Positions 1-9,135 are shown, counted from the first letter of the stretch. The stretch is DNA of 64,000 nucleotides from CAJQLB01 sp041392065 (GCA_041392065.1 JAWKMU010000001.1:558001-622000); one strand, 5' to 3'. Made by a program: numbers and translations. The notes: generated by a model not told the origin, from the sequence alone.

Positions 1-1185
1 ACCCATTTTGTTGTTCAGTATTTTGCCAAAGATAAATTCATCATCATAGATTAAAGAATCTATTTTTGTATGGTATATTGTATTAAAAGTTTTTAAATAT
101 TCACGTTTTAAACTATCTAATTTATTGCCATCAATAAACGTATTGTTTATGTTAATGTTAGAACTTAAACCACGCTCATCATTTTCAGGTTTTAAGCCTT
201 CATTAAAAGCGTAAACTCTATTTTCAATGCTTTCAGTAAAAAGCACAAAAACTTTTACATAAGGGTCTGTTATCACTTTAGATTGTATGGCAACATCATT
301 AATAAACGTGTTTTCATCAAGTAAATTTTCGTAATTTCTATTGTCTGCGCTAATTTGGTTAGAGCTAAAACCTTCGTTTAAGTAGTTGGAAGTTTTGTAT
401 CTGAGAGATAATGTTAATGCAATAAGTATGTAAAAAGGTACAAGAGCAAAACTAAGACGTCTTCCAAATTTGTTATCAAGAAAATTATACACTAATGGTC
501 TGTATAAAAAGGATAACGTAATAAAACTAAACACCCAATATACAGGGAAATATATTTTAGAAATCCACTTTTTCTTTTTTAAGAACCCAAGGGTTAAAAA
601 ATCTATTAAAGTAAAAAGCATTCCAAAAATAATAAACAAGATTAGCGCAATCCCTATGCCTTTTGAAACCCAAGTTGGTAAGTCGTCAGAGTTTAATAAA
701 TAATTTGCAATTAAGGCTATTGCTAAGATTGTAAAAGTAATAGCAAGAACATAAAAAATAAGCAAAAAGGAAATGGCAAAAATAACGCTACAATAGTCCT
801 CTAAGGTAGCAATATACTTATCAAAAGAGCCTACACGTTTTTTTAAGTATTTTGTAAATTTTGGACTGTATTTTAGATTATCATAATCAATATCACCTGA
901 AACATAACGTAATCCCAAAGCACCAATCCAAAGACCTCGAAGTAAAACATGTAACAGCAAATTGAAGATTAATATGGCGCATGAAACCCAAGCTATGGAG
1001 TAAATGACAAAAGAATATATTTGCTGACTGTTTTGGGCATCTTGAACCTCTAATTTTAAATAAGGATAAGCTGTAAATAAGCCAAATATGGCAAACCCAG
1101 AGATAAGCAATTCAAGTTGCCAGCTTTCTTCTTGTAGCTTTTGGAGTAATTGTTTAAACTCAGGTCTGTTGTAATCTTGAGCCAT
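1..1185 (-). CDS. Polytopic membrane protein of unknown function (3' end outside window)
   Basis: The frame is open from ATG at 1185 to the window edge (395 codons, no stop), so the C-terminus is missing. Residues from about 20 to 290 hold roughly six hydrophobic membrane segments; a soluble region rich in Asn, Asp and Lys follows. The N-terminus begins MAQDYNRPEF and contains a short helical stretch before the first membrane segment. No catalytic motif is visible. It runs divergently from the sigma factor gene at 1320, with 134 bp between them. I do not recognise a named family; it looks like a conserved flavobacterial membrane protein. Function unknown. Confidence 0.8.
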   Translation of the reverse strand, partial: MAQDYNRPEFKQLLQKLQEESWQLELLISGFAIFGLFTAYPYLKLEVQDAQNSQQIYSFVIYSIAWVSCAILIFNLLLHVLLRGLWIGALGLRYVSGDIDYDNLKYSPKFTKYLKKRVGSFDKYIATLEDYCSVIFAISFLLIFYVLAITFTILAIALIANYLLNSDDLPTWVSKGIGIALILFIIFGMLFTLIDFLTLGFLKKKKWISKIYFPVYWVFSFITLSFLYRPLVYNFLDNKFGRRLSFALVPFYILIALTLSLRYKTSNYLNEGFSSNQISADNRNYENLLDENTFINDVAIQSKVITDPYVKVFVLFTESIENRVYAFNEGLKPENDERGLSSNININNTFIDGNKLDSLKREYLKTFNTIYHTKIDSLIYDDEFIFGKILNNKMG

Positions 1186-1265
1186 TTTTAAAAATTTACT
1201 GGAAATATAACGACTTTATAAATAAAGTAAAAAGTTACTTTTATGAAAAATCTTCAAACAGAATT

Positions 1266-1290
1266 GAAACCTTTTTATTTTTCTTTCGTT
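1266..1290 (+). promoter_or_regulatory. Candidate ECF-type promoter of the sigma factor operon
   Basis: GAAACC at 1266-1271 is followed by a 15-nt T-rich spacer and CGTT at 1287-1290, about 30 nt before the sigma factor ATG. An AAC-type -35 and CGT-type -10 is the usual layout for ECF sigma factors, many of which transcribe their own operon. A housekeeping-like box TAATTTTG (1293-1300) overlaps the downstream edge. Autoregulation is inferred. Confidence 0.4.
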
Positions 1291-1319
1291 TTTAATTTTG
1301 AATGCACTGACCAAAATAT

Positions 1320-1868
1320 ATGAAATCCGACATAGAGATTCTAATTAAGGGTAGTTTAAACAATAATGTAAAAAGCCAAATGCAGCTCTATGACACTTAT
1401 TGTAATGCTATGTACAATATTGCTTGTAGGTATGTTAAGAATGAAGAAGATGCAAAAGACGTTATGCAAGAAGGATTTTTAAAAGCCTTTTTAAACATAA
1501 AGAACTACAAACCAGAATATAGCTTTGGTTCTTGGCTTAAACGAATTATCATTAATCAAAGTATCGATTATTTAAAGAAAAGAAAACTGGAAATCGTTGA
1601 TAATGAGATTGAAGAATTACAGATTATAGACTCTGAAGATTGGAATTTTAGTGCCAACATTACCAAACAACAAATTGTTAATAAAGTTGAGGAGCTAAAT
1701 GACCATTACAAAATAGTGGTAAAACTGTATTTGTTTGAAGGTTACGACCATGAAGAAATCTCTCAAATATTAGGCATTCCTATAAAAACATCAAGAACTC
1801 ATTTAAGAAGAGGAAGAATAAAATTACAAAAACTTTTAAAAAGTAAAGTATATGGAACAGGATATTAG
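1320..1868 (+). CDS. ECF-type RNA polymerase sigma factor
   Basis: The 182-residue protein has the two-domain layout of an extracytoplasmic-function sigma factor. Region 2 (about residues 20-88) contains the DAKDVMQEGFLKAF core-binding helix and the basic SIDYLKKRK end. Region 4 (about 125-175) contains the helix-turn-helix EEISQILGIPIKTSRTHLRRGR that reads the -35 element. It directs core RNA polymerase to a small regulon, usually for envelope stress or surface functions. It overlaps the next gene by 17 nt, as expected for a sigma/anti-sigma pair. Family assignment is firm; the regulon and signal are unknown. Confidence 0.93.
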   Translation: MKSDIEILIKGSLNNNVKSQMQLYDTYCNAMYNIACRYVKNEEDAKDVMQEGFLKAFLNIKNYKPEYSFGSWLKRIIINQSIDYLKKRKLEIVDNEIEELQIIDSEDWNFSANITKQQIVNKVEELNDHYKIVVKLYLFEGYDHEEISQILGIPIKTSRTHLRRGRIKLQKLLKSKVYGTGY

Positions 1869-2388
1869 AAAACTTTTTGAAGCCGAAATAGAAACAGATA
1901 AAAAATTACCAGCTTCACATAGAGAAGAATTTCAACAAAAATTAGAAGCAGCAAAAAAAGAATTAAGCTCAAAGCAAGGTTTTAAGCATCTTTTTAAATA
2001 TGCAGCTGCAATTTTAACATTTTTGGCTTTTGGATACCTAACCTATAACAAAATAAATGAACAGCCAATAATTAAAGAATCTGCTTTAGAATTGCAATTA
2101 AAAGAAGTAGAGCAGAAGTATTTAAAAGAAATTGAAACCGAATGGCACAACTTTAAAGCAATAACAGAAGATGAAAAATTGGTTGAACGCTACAAAAAAG
2201 CACTCGAAGATTTAAATGCAGACTATAAAATTATTTCAGAACAGTTTAAAACAGACCATAATAACATTTTAATTATCGAAAGTCTTGTAAATAACCTACA
2301 AACTCGTTTACAGCTCCTAAAAGACATTCAAGCGCACATAAAATTATTAAATCAAGAAAACGCACTTTATGAAACCATTCAAATTTAA
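1852..2388 (+). CDS. Putative anti-sigma factor, single-pass membrane protein
   Basis: 178 residues. A charged cytoplasmic N-terminus (1-45) precedes one membrane helix (about 46-64, KYAAAILTFLAFGYLTY), then a periplasmic part rich in Glu, Lys and Leu that looks like long helices or coiled coil. This topology and its position overlapping the ECF sigma gene suggest the membrane anti-sigma factor that sequesters the upstream sigma. No zinc-binding HxxxCxxC motif is present, so it is not a classical ZAS protein. Function is inferred from context and topology only. It overlaps the following gene by 20 nt, so translation of the three may be coupled. Confidence 0.7.
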   Translation: MEQDIRKLFEAEIETDKKLPASHREEFQQKLEAAKKELSSKQGFKHLFKYAAAILTFLAFGYLTYNKINEQPIIKESALELQLKEVEQKYLKEIETEWHNFKAITEDEKLVERYKKALEDLNADYKIISEQFKTDHNNILIIESLVNNLQTRLQLLKDIQAHIKLLNQENALYETIQI

Positions 2389-3526
2389 TGTAGCTGTATT
2401 GATGCTCATCACATCGATAGCATCTTTTGCCCAGACTAAACTGGTTTACTCAAAAAGCTTTGAGACAGATTTAAACACAACTGCGATTTTTAATTTGGAA
2501 AACACAGCAGTCGCTATAGAAGAGTCTGAGGACAACATGATGCATTTTGACTATAAAATTGAATTTAGCAACTACACAAAAAAAGAAATCCAATCGTTTT
2601 TAGATAACATAAAAGTAGAAGCTGTCATTTACCAAAACCACATAACGCTTACCGCAAATAGCGCAAGTAAGGTAGTGAGCGAATCTTTTGAAGTTGATTC
2701 TCCTTTTGGATTAACTTTAGATTCTGATTTTTTTAAAACAGATTCCTTAAATCATAAAATTAGCAAGAAATCAAAAGATTCAATTATATCATTAATAAAT
2801 GATGAATCATTTAAAGCTATTCTTAAGAGTTTTAAATTATTGGATAAAGACAAAAACAAAAAACCATTAGATTTAAGTAAGGTAAAAATGTACAAAAGCC
2901 TATTTGTAATTAAGTTGCCAAAATCTTTAAAACTTACAATAAGCGGTAAAGAAAGCCAAATAACATTTAGGGAAGATTATAAAAATGAGCTTTCACTTAG
3001 CTTGGTTAAAGGATTTTTTAAGGCAAAAAAACTTGCTAATGCTTACAACAAGATAAAAATAGAGAATGCCAATTTTAAATCTGAAGAAATTAATGGTGGA
3101 AAGTACAATTTTATTAATGTAACTAATGGGTTAATAGGAAGCGTTTCTCAAGTTGATATAAATTCAGAGCTATCAAAAATTCAAATTGGAGAAGTGCAAA
3201 AAAATGTGACGATTACAGATTTTAATAGTGAATATTGGTTATATAACTGGTCTGTAAATTTCAATAGGTTTGATTTATTTTCTCAATATTCTAAAATACA
3301 TTATTTCTATCCAGAAACCGATTATGGACTAAAGGTAATTGGCAACAATACAGTTAATTATTTTGGGAACACAAAAGTAGTTATGCAGCCTTCAAAAAAA
3401 GGAGAAAAATTTAACTTAATGGAGCGCAAACTCAAGACAGATTCACCTTCTGGAACTATTAACATAGATATTGTACATGGTGTCATATACTCTTATGACC
3501 AAGCTTTTTTTAAGAGCGAAAACTAA
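2369..3526 (+). CDS. Secreted protein of unknown function in the sigma factor operon
   Basis: 385 residues with a Sec signal peptide (MKPFKFNVAVLMLITSIASFAQ). The mature part is rich in beta-strand patterns with recurring Asn and Ser, for example the early segment around AIFNLENTAVAIEESED, which resembles the parallel-beta 'adhesin-like' DUF4097 style without being a clear match. No catalytic residues stand out. The gene overlaps the anti-sigma-like gene and is followed after 12 nt by another secreted protein. It is probably an envelope output or sensor of the sigma system. Product function is not known. Confidence 0.72.
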   Translation: MKPFKFNVAVLMLITSIASFAQTKLVYSKSFETDLNTTAIFNLENTAVAIEESEDNMMHFDYKIEFSNYTKKEIQSFLDNIKVEAVIYQNHITLTANSASKVVSESFEVDSPFGLTLDSDFFKTDSLNHKISKKSKDSIISLINDESFKAILKSFKLLDKDKNKKPLDLSKVKMYKSLFVIKLPKSLKLTISGKESQITFREDYKNELSLSLVKGFFKAKKLANAYNKIKIENANFKSEEINGGKYNFINVTNGLIGSVSQVDINSELSKIQIGEVQKNVTITDFNSEYWLYNWSVNFNRFDLFSQYSKIHYFYPETDYGLKVIGNNTVNYFGNTKVVMQPSKKGEKFNLMERKLKTDSPSGTINIDIVHGVIYSYDQAFFKSEN

Positions 3527-3538
3527 AAAAACATTTAT

Positions 3539-4162
3539 ATGAAACGACTATTTTTATTTGCTGTTGCTGTTATAAGCTTCAGCAGTTTAACAGCACAACA
3601 GTTTTTAGAACAAGATCTTAAGATGATTTCGGATGTGTCTTCAGATAATCGAGAAGTTAGAGATATTATGGATTTTCAAGGGATTGAGTACCATAAAATA
3701 AAATTTACTGGAAAAGAACTTCCAAACAAAAGCTATCATATTACCGTAAAAGAAATCTGGAACGGTAAAGTAGTATCTGACACAACTGTTTTTAACAGTG
3801 CTAAAATTGGAATTGAACAATTTGAAAAAGTAAACGACACTGTACTTAGTTTTAGAGTAGTTTCACAATTAACACACGAAAACAAACTGAAAATGTCTTT
3901 TATATTCCCAAGGTTTAGAGTAACCAAAGCATACGATGCCTTAGATACAGATATGTATAGCTTAAGGAATGTGGCACAAGAAAGTGGTTTAGAAATAGGT
4001 TACGATAAAAAGTTCTATCTCTTAGCTTACATCTTACCGTATAAAAGAGAAGATGGTTCATCATCTTGGTGCGAAGTTGGTACAAGTGGAAAAGATATTG
4101 AAAATTGGGGAGAAAAGTTTGGCATAGAGCATTACCTACTTTTTGAAATGAAATTTGAATAA
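3539..4162 (+). CDS. Secreted hypothetical protein, last gene of the sigma operon
   Basis: 207 residues. The N-terminus MKRLFLFAVAVISFSSLTAQ is a signal peptide ending in a typical AQ cleavage site. The mature protein is charged and mixed alpha/beta with no recognisable motif. It lies 12 nt after the preceding secreted protein and ends 29 nt before the convergent MOSC gene. An A/T-rich inverted repeat (TAAAATAA 4178-4185, TTATTTTA 4192-4199) between the two stops may terminate both. I do not recognise the family. Confidence 0.7.
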   Translation: MKRLFLFAVAVISFSSLTAQQFLEQDLKMISDVSSDNREVRDIMDFQGIEYHKIKFTGKELPNKSYHITVKEIWNGKVVSDTTVFNSAKIGIEQFEKVNDTVLSFRVVSQLTHENKLKMSFIFPRFRVTKAYDALDTDMYSLRNVAQESGLEIGYDKKFYLLAYILPYKREDGSSSWCEVGTSGKDIENWGEKFGIEHYLLFEMKFE

Positions 4163-4191
4163 ACGCCAAATAGCTTTTAAAATAAAAAGGA

Positions 4192-4830
4192 TTATTTTAT
4201 TAAAAAGCGAGAAAGTTGTTGTCGTTTATATAAAGCTATGGTTTCGTTTTTAACCAATAGTTTTAAATGCTTTTGGTTTTTTTCTTTATCAAAAAGTACT
4301 TTAAAAAAATCAGCAACAGAAACTGGATATTTGGATTTTTCTACTAATTCTAAAGTATCACCTACTGCAACTTCACCTGGTTGTAACACCTTTACATAAG
4401 TTCCAGGTTTGCCATGAGCAACAAATTGTTGTAAAATATCTAAAGAACCCATTTTTGCTGCAAAGGTAGTACAAGGTTCACGCGGCTGTGTTACTTGTAT
4501 AAGTGATTTCCCAACTTTATAAATATCGCCAACATGCATTAGGGTTTCGTCCAAATTTTCAACGGTTAGGTTTTCACCAAGCATACCATATTGCCAATCT
4601 AAATGTGGATATAAGTTTTTCCAATAAGGATAGTTGTCTGCCGAAAATAGGTAACAGGCTTTATAAATGCCACCATGCACTTTTCTATTTGAAATTTCGT
4701 CACCTTTTACTTCATCTTTATCAAGATAAATAGGTTGGTTTGTAGGTTTTTTAAAAATTCCAGTACGTTGTTGCTCACCATTAATGGCGACATATTGAGG
4801 TTCTGCGATGTTGGTGGAAACTATTTTCAA
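4192..4830 (-). CDS. MOSC domain-containing protein (YiiM-like)
   Basis: 212 residues. The MOSC fold (about residues 10-165) carries the conserved segment RKVHGGIYKACYLF and the conserved cysteine in VTQPREPC near residue 118, which in this family binds sulfur or the molybdenum cofactor. The last 45 residues match the short helical C-terminal domain found in YiiM-type proteins. YiiM relatives reduce N-hydroxylated compounds; here only the family is supported. It is the last gene of a minus-strand unit with DUF2200 (20-nt gap) and the DEAD-box helicase. Confidence 0.85.
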   Translation of the reverse strand: MKIVSTNIAEPQYVAINGEQQRTGIFKKPTNQPIYLDKDEVKGDEISNRKVHGGIYKACYLFSADNYPYWKNLYPHLDWQYGMLGENLTVENLDETLMHVGDIYKVGKSLIQVTQPREPCTTFAAKMGSLDILQQFVAHGKPGTYVKVLQPGEVAVGDTLELVEKSKYPVSVADFFKVLFDKEKNQKHLKLLVKNETIALYKRQQLSRFLIK

Positions 4831-4850
4831 AAATGAATTCTTTTTAAATC

Positions 4851-5213
4851 TTATTGTCGTAAAATTTTTTCCATTTTTCTCCCTTTGGCCAACTCATCGA
4901 CCAGTTTATCAAGATATCTTACTTTTTGAGTCAAAGGATTATCAATTTCTTCTATTCTATAACCACAAATTACACCTTTTATTAAATTGGCATTTGGGTT
5001 GATTTTGGCTTTACTAAAAAAAGCTTCAAAGGTTAGTTTGTCATCAATTGCTTGTTGAATTTCGGAATTATCAAAACCAGTAAGCCATTCAATGGCTTGA
5101 TGCAGTTCTTCTTTAGTTCTACCTTTCTTTTCAACCTTAGTAACATAGTGTGGATAAACTGAAGCGAACTTCATTTCTGCAATCCTTTTATCATGTTCTG
5201 TTGTTGTTGTCAT
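4851..5213 (-). CDS. DUF2200 family protein
   Basis: 120 residues, cytoplasmic, without signal or membrane segment. The motif KFASVYPHYVTKVEKKGRT near the N-terminus and the later GVICGYRIEEI and NPLTQKVRYLDKLVDELAKG segments are characteristic of DUF2200. Biochemical function of the family is unknown. It sits between the helicase (31-nt gap) and the MOSC gene (20-nt gap), most likely cotranscribed. Confidence 0.85.
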   Translation of the reverse strand: MTTTTEHDKRIAEMKFASVYPHYVTKVEKKGRTKEELHQAIEWLTGFDNSEIQQAIDDKLTFEAFFSKAKINPNANLIKGVICGYRIEEIDNPLTQKVRYLDKLVDELAKGRKMEKILRQ

Positions 5214-5244
5214 GTTTTATTAGTTTTTATAAAGATAGTAAAAA

Positions 5245-6486
5245 CTAGTACCAACGTCTTTTTTTCTTTTTTGAAGCTTCACTTTTACGCCCTTTTTTGT
5301 GTTTGCTTTTTGGCGTTTTGGATTTATGAACTATTGGTTTTGCTTTAGGATCTAGTGGATAAGGATGGGCTTCAATAACATCCAATTGCAAATTAATAAG
5401 CTGCTGAATGCTTTTAACATAGCTTTTTTCATCCGCAGAACACAATGAGTAAGCTGCTCCTTTGTTACCAGCTCTGGCTGTTCTGCCAATGCGATGCACA
5501 TAGGTTTCTGGTACGTTTGGCAAATCGAAATTAATCACAGCATCTAAATCGTCAATATCAATGCCTCTTGCAGCAACGTCTGTAGCAATAAGGATATTAA
5601 CATAACCATTTTTAAACTTATTTAAGGCTTCATGTCTTAAGTTTTGAGTTTTGTCACCATGTATGGTTTCTACTTTATAGCCATTTTTAAGTAGTGTTTG
5701 CTCTAATTTATCCACACCAAATTTAGTGCGTCTAAATATGATGATTCTGCCTTTAATAGTGTTTCGTAAAAGATGTAAACACAATTCTATTTTATTGCGT
5801 TTAGGTACATAATACAATAATTGATTAACGTTTTTTGATGTTGATGCATTTGGTGTAACTTCTATTCGTTCTGGATGTTTTAAAATGGTATTGGCTAGTT
5901 GCTCAACTTTATAAGGTATGGTTGCCGAAAACAATAAGGTCTGCTTGTCTTCTGGACATAAACGCTCAATTTTTTTAACATCATCTATAAAACCCAAGTC
6001 TAACATTAAATCGGCTTCGTCCAAAACTAAAATTTGCACATAATCGAGATTGACCAAATCTTGTTTGTGTAGGTCAAGTAAACGACCAGGAGTTGCTATT
6101 AAAATATCAACACCTTTGTTTAAAATATCTTTTTGGGGCTCAATGGAAGTACCACCATAAATCACTGCCGAACGTAAGTTGGTGTGCTTGCCATAGGTTT
6201 TAAAATTAGCATCTATTTGAATGGCCAATTCACGTGTTGGAATTACCACCAAAGCTTTAATTTTTTTGCCTTTTTTTGGAGCATCTTGATAATCGAACAA
6301 AAGCTGTAAAATTGGCAGGGCAAAAGCTGCTGTTTTTCCTGTTCCAGTTTGTGCTGAGGTAATCACATCTTTTTTGTTTAAGACTAGTGGAATGGTTTTT
6401 TCCTGAACTAAAGTAGGATTGTCGTACCCAGTTTCGGTAATAGCTTTTAGAATGGGCTTGTTAAGTTGTAAGTCTTTAAAGGACAT
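5245..6486 (-). CDS. DEAD-box ATP-dependent RNA helicase, RhlE-like
   Basis: 413 residues with the full helicase core. Visible motifs are Q motif near residue 28, Walker A AQTGTGKT (45-52), PTRELAIQ (83-90), DEAD (156-159), SAT (187-189) and the motif VI signature HRIGRTARAG. The last 35 residues are a basic Lys/Arg/Ser tail typical of RhlE-group RNA helicases, which remodel ribosomal or mRNA structures in the cytoplasm. Flavobacteria encode several paralogues, so a specific symbol is not assigned. It heads the helicase/DUF2200/MOSC unit. Confidence 0.93.
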   Translation of the reverse strand: MSFKDLQLNKPILKAITETGYDNPTLVQEKTIPLVLNKKDVITSAQTGTGKTAAFALPILQLLFDYQDAPKKGKKIKALVVIPTRELAIQIDANFKTYGKHTNLRSAVIYGGTSIEPQKDILNKGVDILIATPGRLLDLHKQDLVNLDYVQILVLDEADLMLDLGFIDDVKKIERLCPEDKQTLLFSATIPYKVEQLANTILKHPERIEVTPNASTSKNVNQLLYYVPKRNKIELCLHLLRNTIKGRIIIFRRTKFGVDKLEQTLLKNGYKVETIHGDKTQNLRHEALNKFKNGYVNILIATDVAARGIDIDDLDAVINFDLPNVPETYVHRIGRTARAGNKGAAYSLCSADEKSYVKSIQQLINLQLDVIEAHPYPLDPKAKPIVHKSKTPKSKHKKGRKSEASKKKKRRWY

Positions 6487-6584
6487 GCAGTTTATTGGTG
6501 TTTAGTAAAGACTGTAAAGGTATGGAATCGTTTTTGATATTTATAGAATGGATTCGGACTTAGTCAAATCTATCGTAATTGTGG

Positions 6585-7325
6585 TTATATATCATTAACA
6601 CTAGTTTTTTCTAAAAGCTCTTTAATTTCAGCTTCAAGTCTTTCATAATTTCCTTTATTAGCATCTTCTTTAGTAATTGTTATTTCTTTTCCGTATTGGT
6701 CTGTGTATGTAGTCGGAATCATCGCGCCTCGAGAAAAATTAATTATTTCATTATCTGTTTTGATTAAATAGTTTGTCGGAAAACCCATAATATGTCTAAA
6801 TCCAGAAATATCAATTGTAGTGGCATCAGATTGCTTTACTTGAGAAGGAATTAAAACAATATTTTTATTATAATCAGGTGCAAGTTTTTCTAATTCCACT
6901 TGCATATCCCAAAATAGTAGTACAAAATCTACTTTATCGCTATATTTTTCGACTATTTTATTTAATGCTGGAACTTCAAATTTACAAGGTGCACACCAAG
7001 ATGCAGTAACTTGTAAGAAAAGAGGTTTTTTTCTTTCAGATGTATTATATATAGTGTTGTCAACACTTTTAAATTCGTAATCCTTGATATAGCTATTCAA
7101 AATAAGTGTTTTAATTGAGTCTTCATATTTAAGAGCATTCTCACTATCATTTTTATTCCAATATTTTTGAGAATCTTCTCTATATTTTTTTATTTGACTT
7201 TCAGTCTCTGAAAATAATTTTTTTTCAATTTTCGTTTCAGATTGATTTTTAGATGTTTCTGTTTCTTGATTTTTACAAGAATAAAATAATGTAATAGCCA
7301 ATAATAGTAAAAATGTTTTCTTCAT
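6585..7325 (-). CDS. Thioredoxin-like (TlpA-type) lipoprotein
   Basis: Start chosen at MKKTFLLLLAITLFYSCKN, five codons inside the longest frame, because it gives a clean lipoprotein signal with Cys17. Residues 18-80 are a charged spacer. A thioredoxin fold follows with the active site WCAPC (Cys111 and Cys114) and the cis-Pro region near GFPTNY. TlpA/ResA-type proteins act in the periplasm as thiol reductants or oxidases, often for cytochrome or envelope protein maturation. It is a single gene with over 100 bp of free sequence on each side. Redox direction and partner are unknown. Confidence 0.85.
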   Translation of the reverse strand: MKKTFLLLLAITLFYSCKNQETETSKNQSETKIEKKLFSETESQIKKYREDSQKYWNKNDSENALKYEDSIKTLILNSYIKDYEFKSVDNTIYNTSERKKPLFLQVTASWCAPCKFEVPALNKIVEKYSDKVDFVLLFWDMQVELEKLAPDYNKNIVLIPSQVKQSDATTIDISGFRHIMGFPTNYLIKTDNEIINFSRGAMIPTTYTDQYGKEITITKEDANKGNYERLEAEIKELLEKTSVNDI

Positions 7326-7447
7326 ATTTTTTAGTTGCAAATAGTTACTAATACTAAGATAAATTCAGTTTCAATAAAAGTTTATTAATGTTAAACGAAG
7401 TTCTATTTTTTTATGAATGAAAAAGGCAATACAACAGTAGATAATAG

Positions 7448-8470
7448 TTAATACGCTTTTTCATTACTATCACTCACGTCCACAGTATAAGTAGCTACAA
7501 TATCATCATCAATTTTTAAATGCACATCGTAAAGTTTTTTATACTTAAACTTGTATTTGAATTTTATTAAGCCATTCTCATTTTTAAGATCGTAAATTTT
7601 AAATGGTTTTTCTTTAAAACCTTTATACTGCATCATTGAAACTTTATCTAAGTCAATGTTTTTGTAAGGTTTAAAACTAAACTCAATTTCAGTATTTCTG
7701 GTAGATGATAAATGCATTTGGGTTGGACTAACAGGCAATATCTTATGTTTGTAGGTTTCACCATAAACCATTGGTGAATAAATAAAAGGCTTGTTTTCTA
7801 AGCTTAAATCAAGTAACCATTTTGTGTCAATTGGATAGTGGCTTTTGGAGAACAAAACAGGGTCTGTTAAAAAATAACCATCGTTATATTCATTTACAAA
7901 AACATTATAATCGTCAAAGTAACCACTAGACCAAGTAGCATCAACTAGATACCATTTGTTATTTAATTTTACAGCATTCCAAGAATGGTTGGTCATTTCC
8001 AAATTATCTACATTAGTTGATGTTGTACGACCATAACCATCTATAATTTCACATTCAATATCTGCCAAAAAACTTAATTCTTTTATTAAATATGCATAAC
8101 CAGTACACATGGTCTTTTTTTGTTTAAAGAGCTTGTTAAACGCTTTAATTTTAAACTCGTCGTTCCATTTTAAAAAGGCAATGCTATCGTTTTTAAACTC
8201 TTCACGTTTTTCAATAACCTCATTATCTTGTTTTGGGTCGCCATCTATATTATTGCAAACCCAAGTATAAATAGCTCTAAATTTCTCTACATCTGTTGGC
8301 AAATCGATAGTAAGATTGTGAGCCAACAAAGGCAAATTGTATAAGTCTGCACCTTTGTACAATTCTGCTACATTATCAGCCACATTAAAATCAACATCCT
8401 TAAAATCAGATATTTGAGCAATAGAGCTATTTATGGTTAGAAATGATATGAAAAAGAGTAAGTTTTTCAT
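7448..8470 (-). CDS. Secreted transglutaminase-like cysteine protein
   Basis: 340 residues with a signal peptide (MKNLLFFISFLTINSSIAQ). The transglutaminase/protease core (about 60-190) shows the catalytic triad Cys122 (KKTMCTGYAYL), His162 (NHSWNAVKL) and Asp177 (WYLVDATWSSG). The C-terminal half (200-340) is beta-rich and ends in a short polar tail. Bacterial secreted members act as amidases, proteases or cross-linkers in the envelope; the substrate is not evident. It starts 2 nt after the stop of the upstream carboxypeptidase-regulatory gene, so the two are cotranscribed and may act on the same surface. Confidence 0.85.
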   Translation of the reverse strand: MKNLLFFISFLTINSSIAQISDFKDVDFNVADNVAELYKGADLYNLPLLAHNLTIDLPTDVEKFRAIYTWVCNNIDGDPKQDNEVIEKREEFKNDSIAFLKWNDEFKIKAFNKLFKQKKTMCTGYAYLIKELSFLADIECEIIDGYGRTTSTNVDNLEMTNHSWNAVKLNNKWYLVDATWSSGYFDDYNVFVNEYNDGYFLTDPVLFSKSHYPIDTKWLLDLSLENKPFIYSPMVYGETYKHKILPVSPTQMHLSSTRNTEIEFSFKPYKNIDLDKVSMMQYKGFKEKPFKIYDLKNENGLIKFKYKFKYKKLYDVHLKIDDDIVATYTVDVSDSNEKAY

Positions 8471-8472
8471 GT

Positions 8473-9135
8473 TTAATTATCATGTCTGTTTTTGGAAGAG
8501 TAAACTTTTTTAGTCGCTACTTTTCCAACCACAATAATCTCTTCTATGTCTGTATTTATTTTAAGAGTTATGTTTGAAGCTGAATTTTGGTTTTCAATAG
8601 TAACAAATTTGGTTTCCATGCCTACATAACTAAAAATTAAAACATCTCCTTTTTTCAGTTTTTGCGGAAATTCAAAATTTCCATCCATGTCTGATGCTGT
8701 TCCTACTCTTGAGCCCTTCAATATAATGTTAGCTCCTGGGAGAGGTCCTGTTTCGTCTGATACTGTTCCTTTTACTATAAAGCTATTCTGAATGGATTCT
8801 GTTTGAGTATTCGTGTTGTTTTCTTCTTGTGCTTGCACTGTTGTCAAAGAAAATAATGCAAGGCATGCTAATCCAATTCCCTTTATGAAGTTGAATTTTT
8901 TGTTTGTTGAATTTTTCATGTCGTAATTTTTTAATTGTGAGTTTTTAAATCTACCACAAGTGTTTTGTGTGTTGTTGCTACTAAAATAATCAATAATTTC
9001 ATTAGTATTCATTTTAGTGAAGTCAATAACTTTTTTTTTACAAGAATTACAAAAGCCGCCAACTAAAGTGGGTCTGAAATGATTAAAATTTTGAGTGCAA
9101 GGTTCTTGAATACTTAAATTTAAGTGTTTTACCAT
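8473..9135 (-). CDS. Membrane protein with N-terminal Cys cluster and carboxypeptidase-regulatory domain
   Basis: 220 residues. The N-terminal 60 residues hold Cys13, Cys29, Cys32 and Cys60, including a FCNSCKKKVIDFT motif resembling a small zinc-ribbon-like module. A membrane helix follows (about 84-101, ending in AQ). Residues 115-195 form a CarboxypepD_reg-like beta-sandwich with the hallmark GTVSDETGPLPGANIILKG and the later DMDGNFEFP and FSYVGMETK. That sandwich usually precedes TonB-dependent receptors, but here it ends the protein. The Cys cluster would lie on the other side of the membrane. It is the first gene of a pair with the transglutaminase-like gene. Confidence 0.8.
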   Translation of the reverse strand: MVKHLNLSIQEPCTQNFNHFRPTLVGGFCNSCKKKVIDFTKMNTNEIIDYFSSNNTQNTCGRFKNSQLKNYDMKNSTNKKFNFIKGIGLACLALFSLTTVQAQEENNTNTQTESIQNSFIVKGTVSDETGPLPGANIILKGSRVGTASDMDGNFEFPQKLKKGDVLIFSYVGMETKFVTIENQNSASNITLKINTDIEEIIVVGKVATKKVYSSKNRHDN

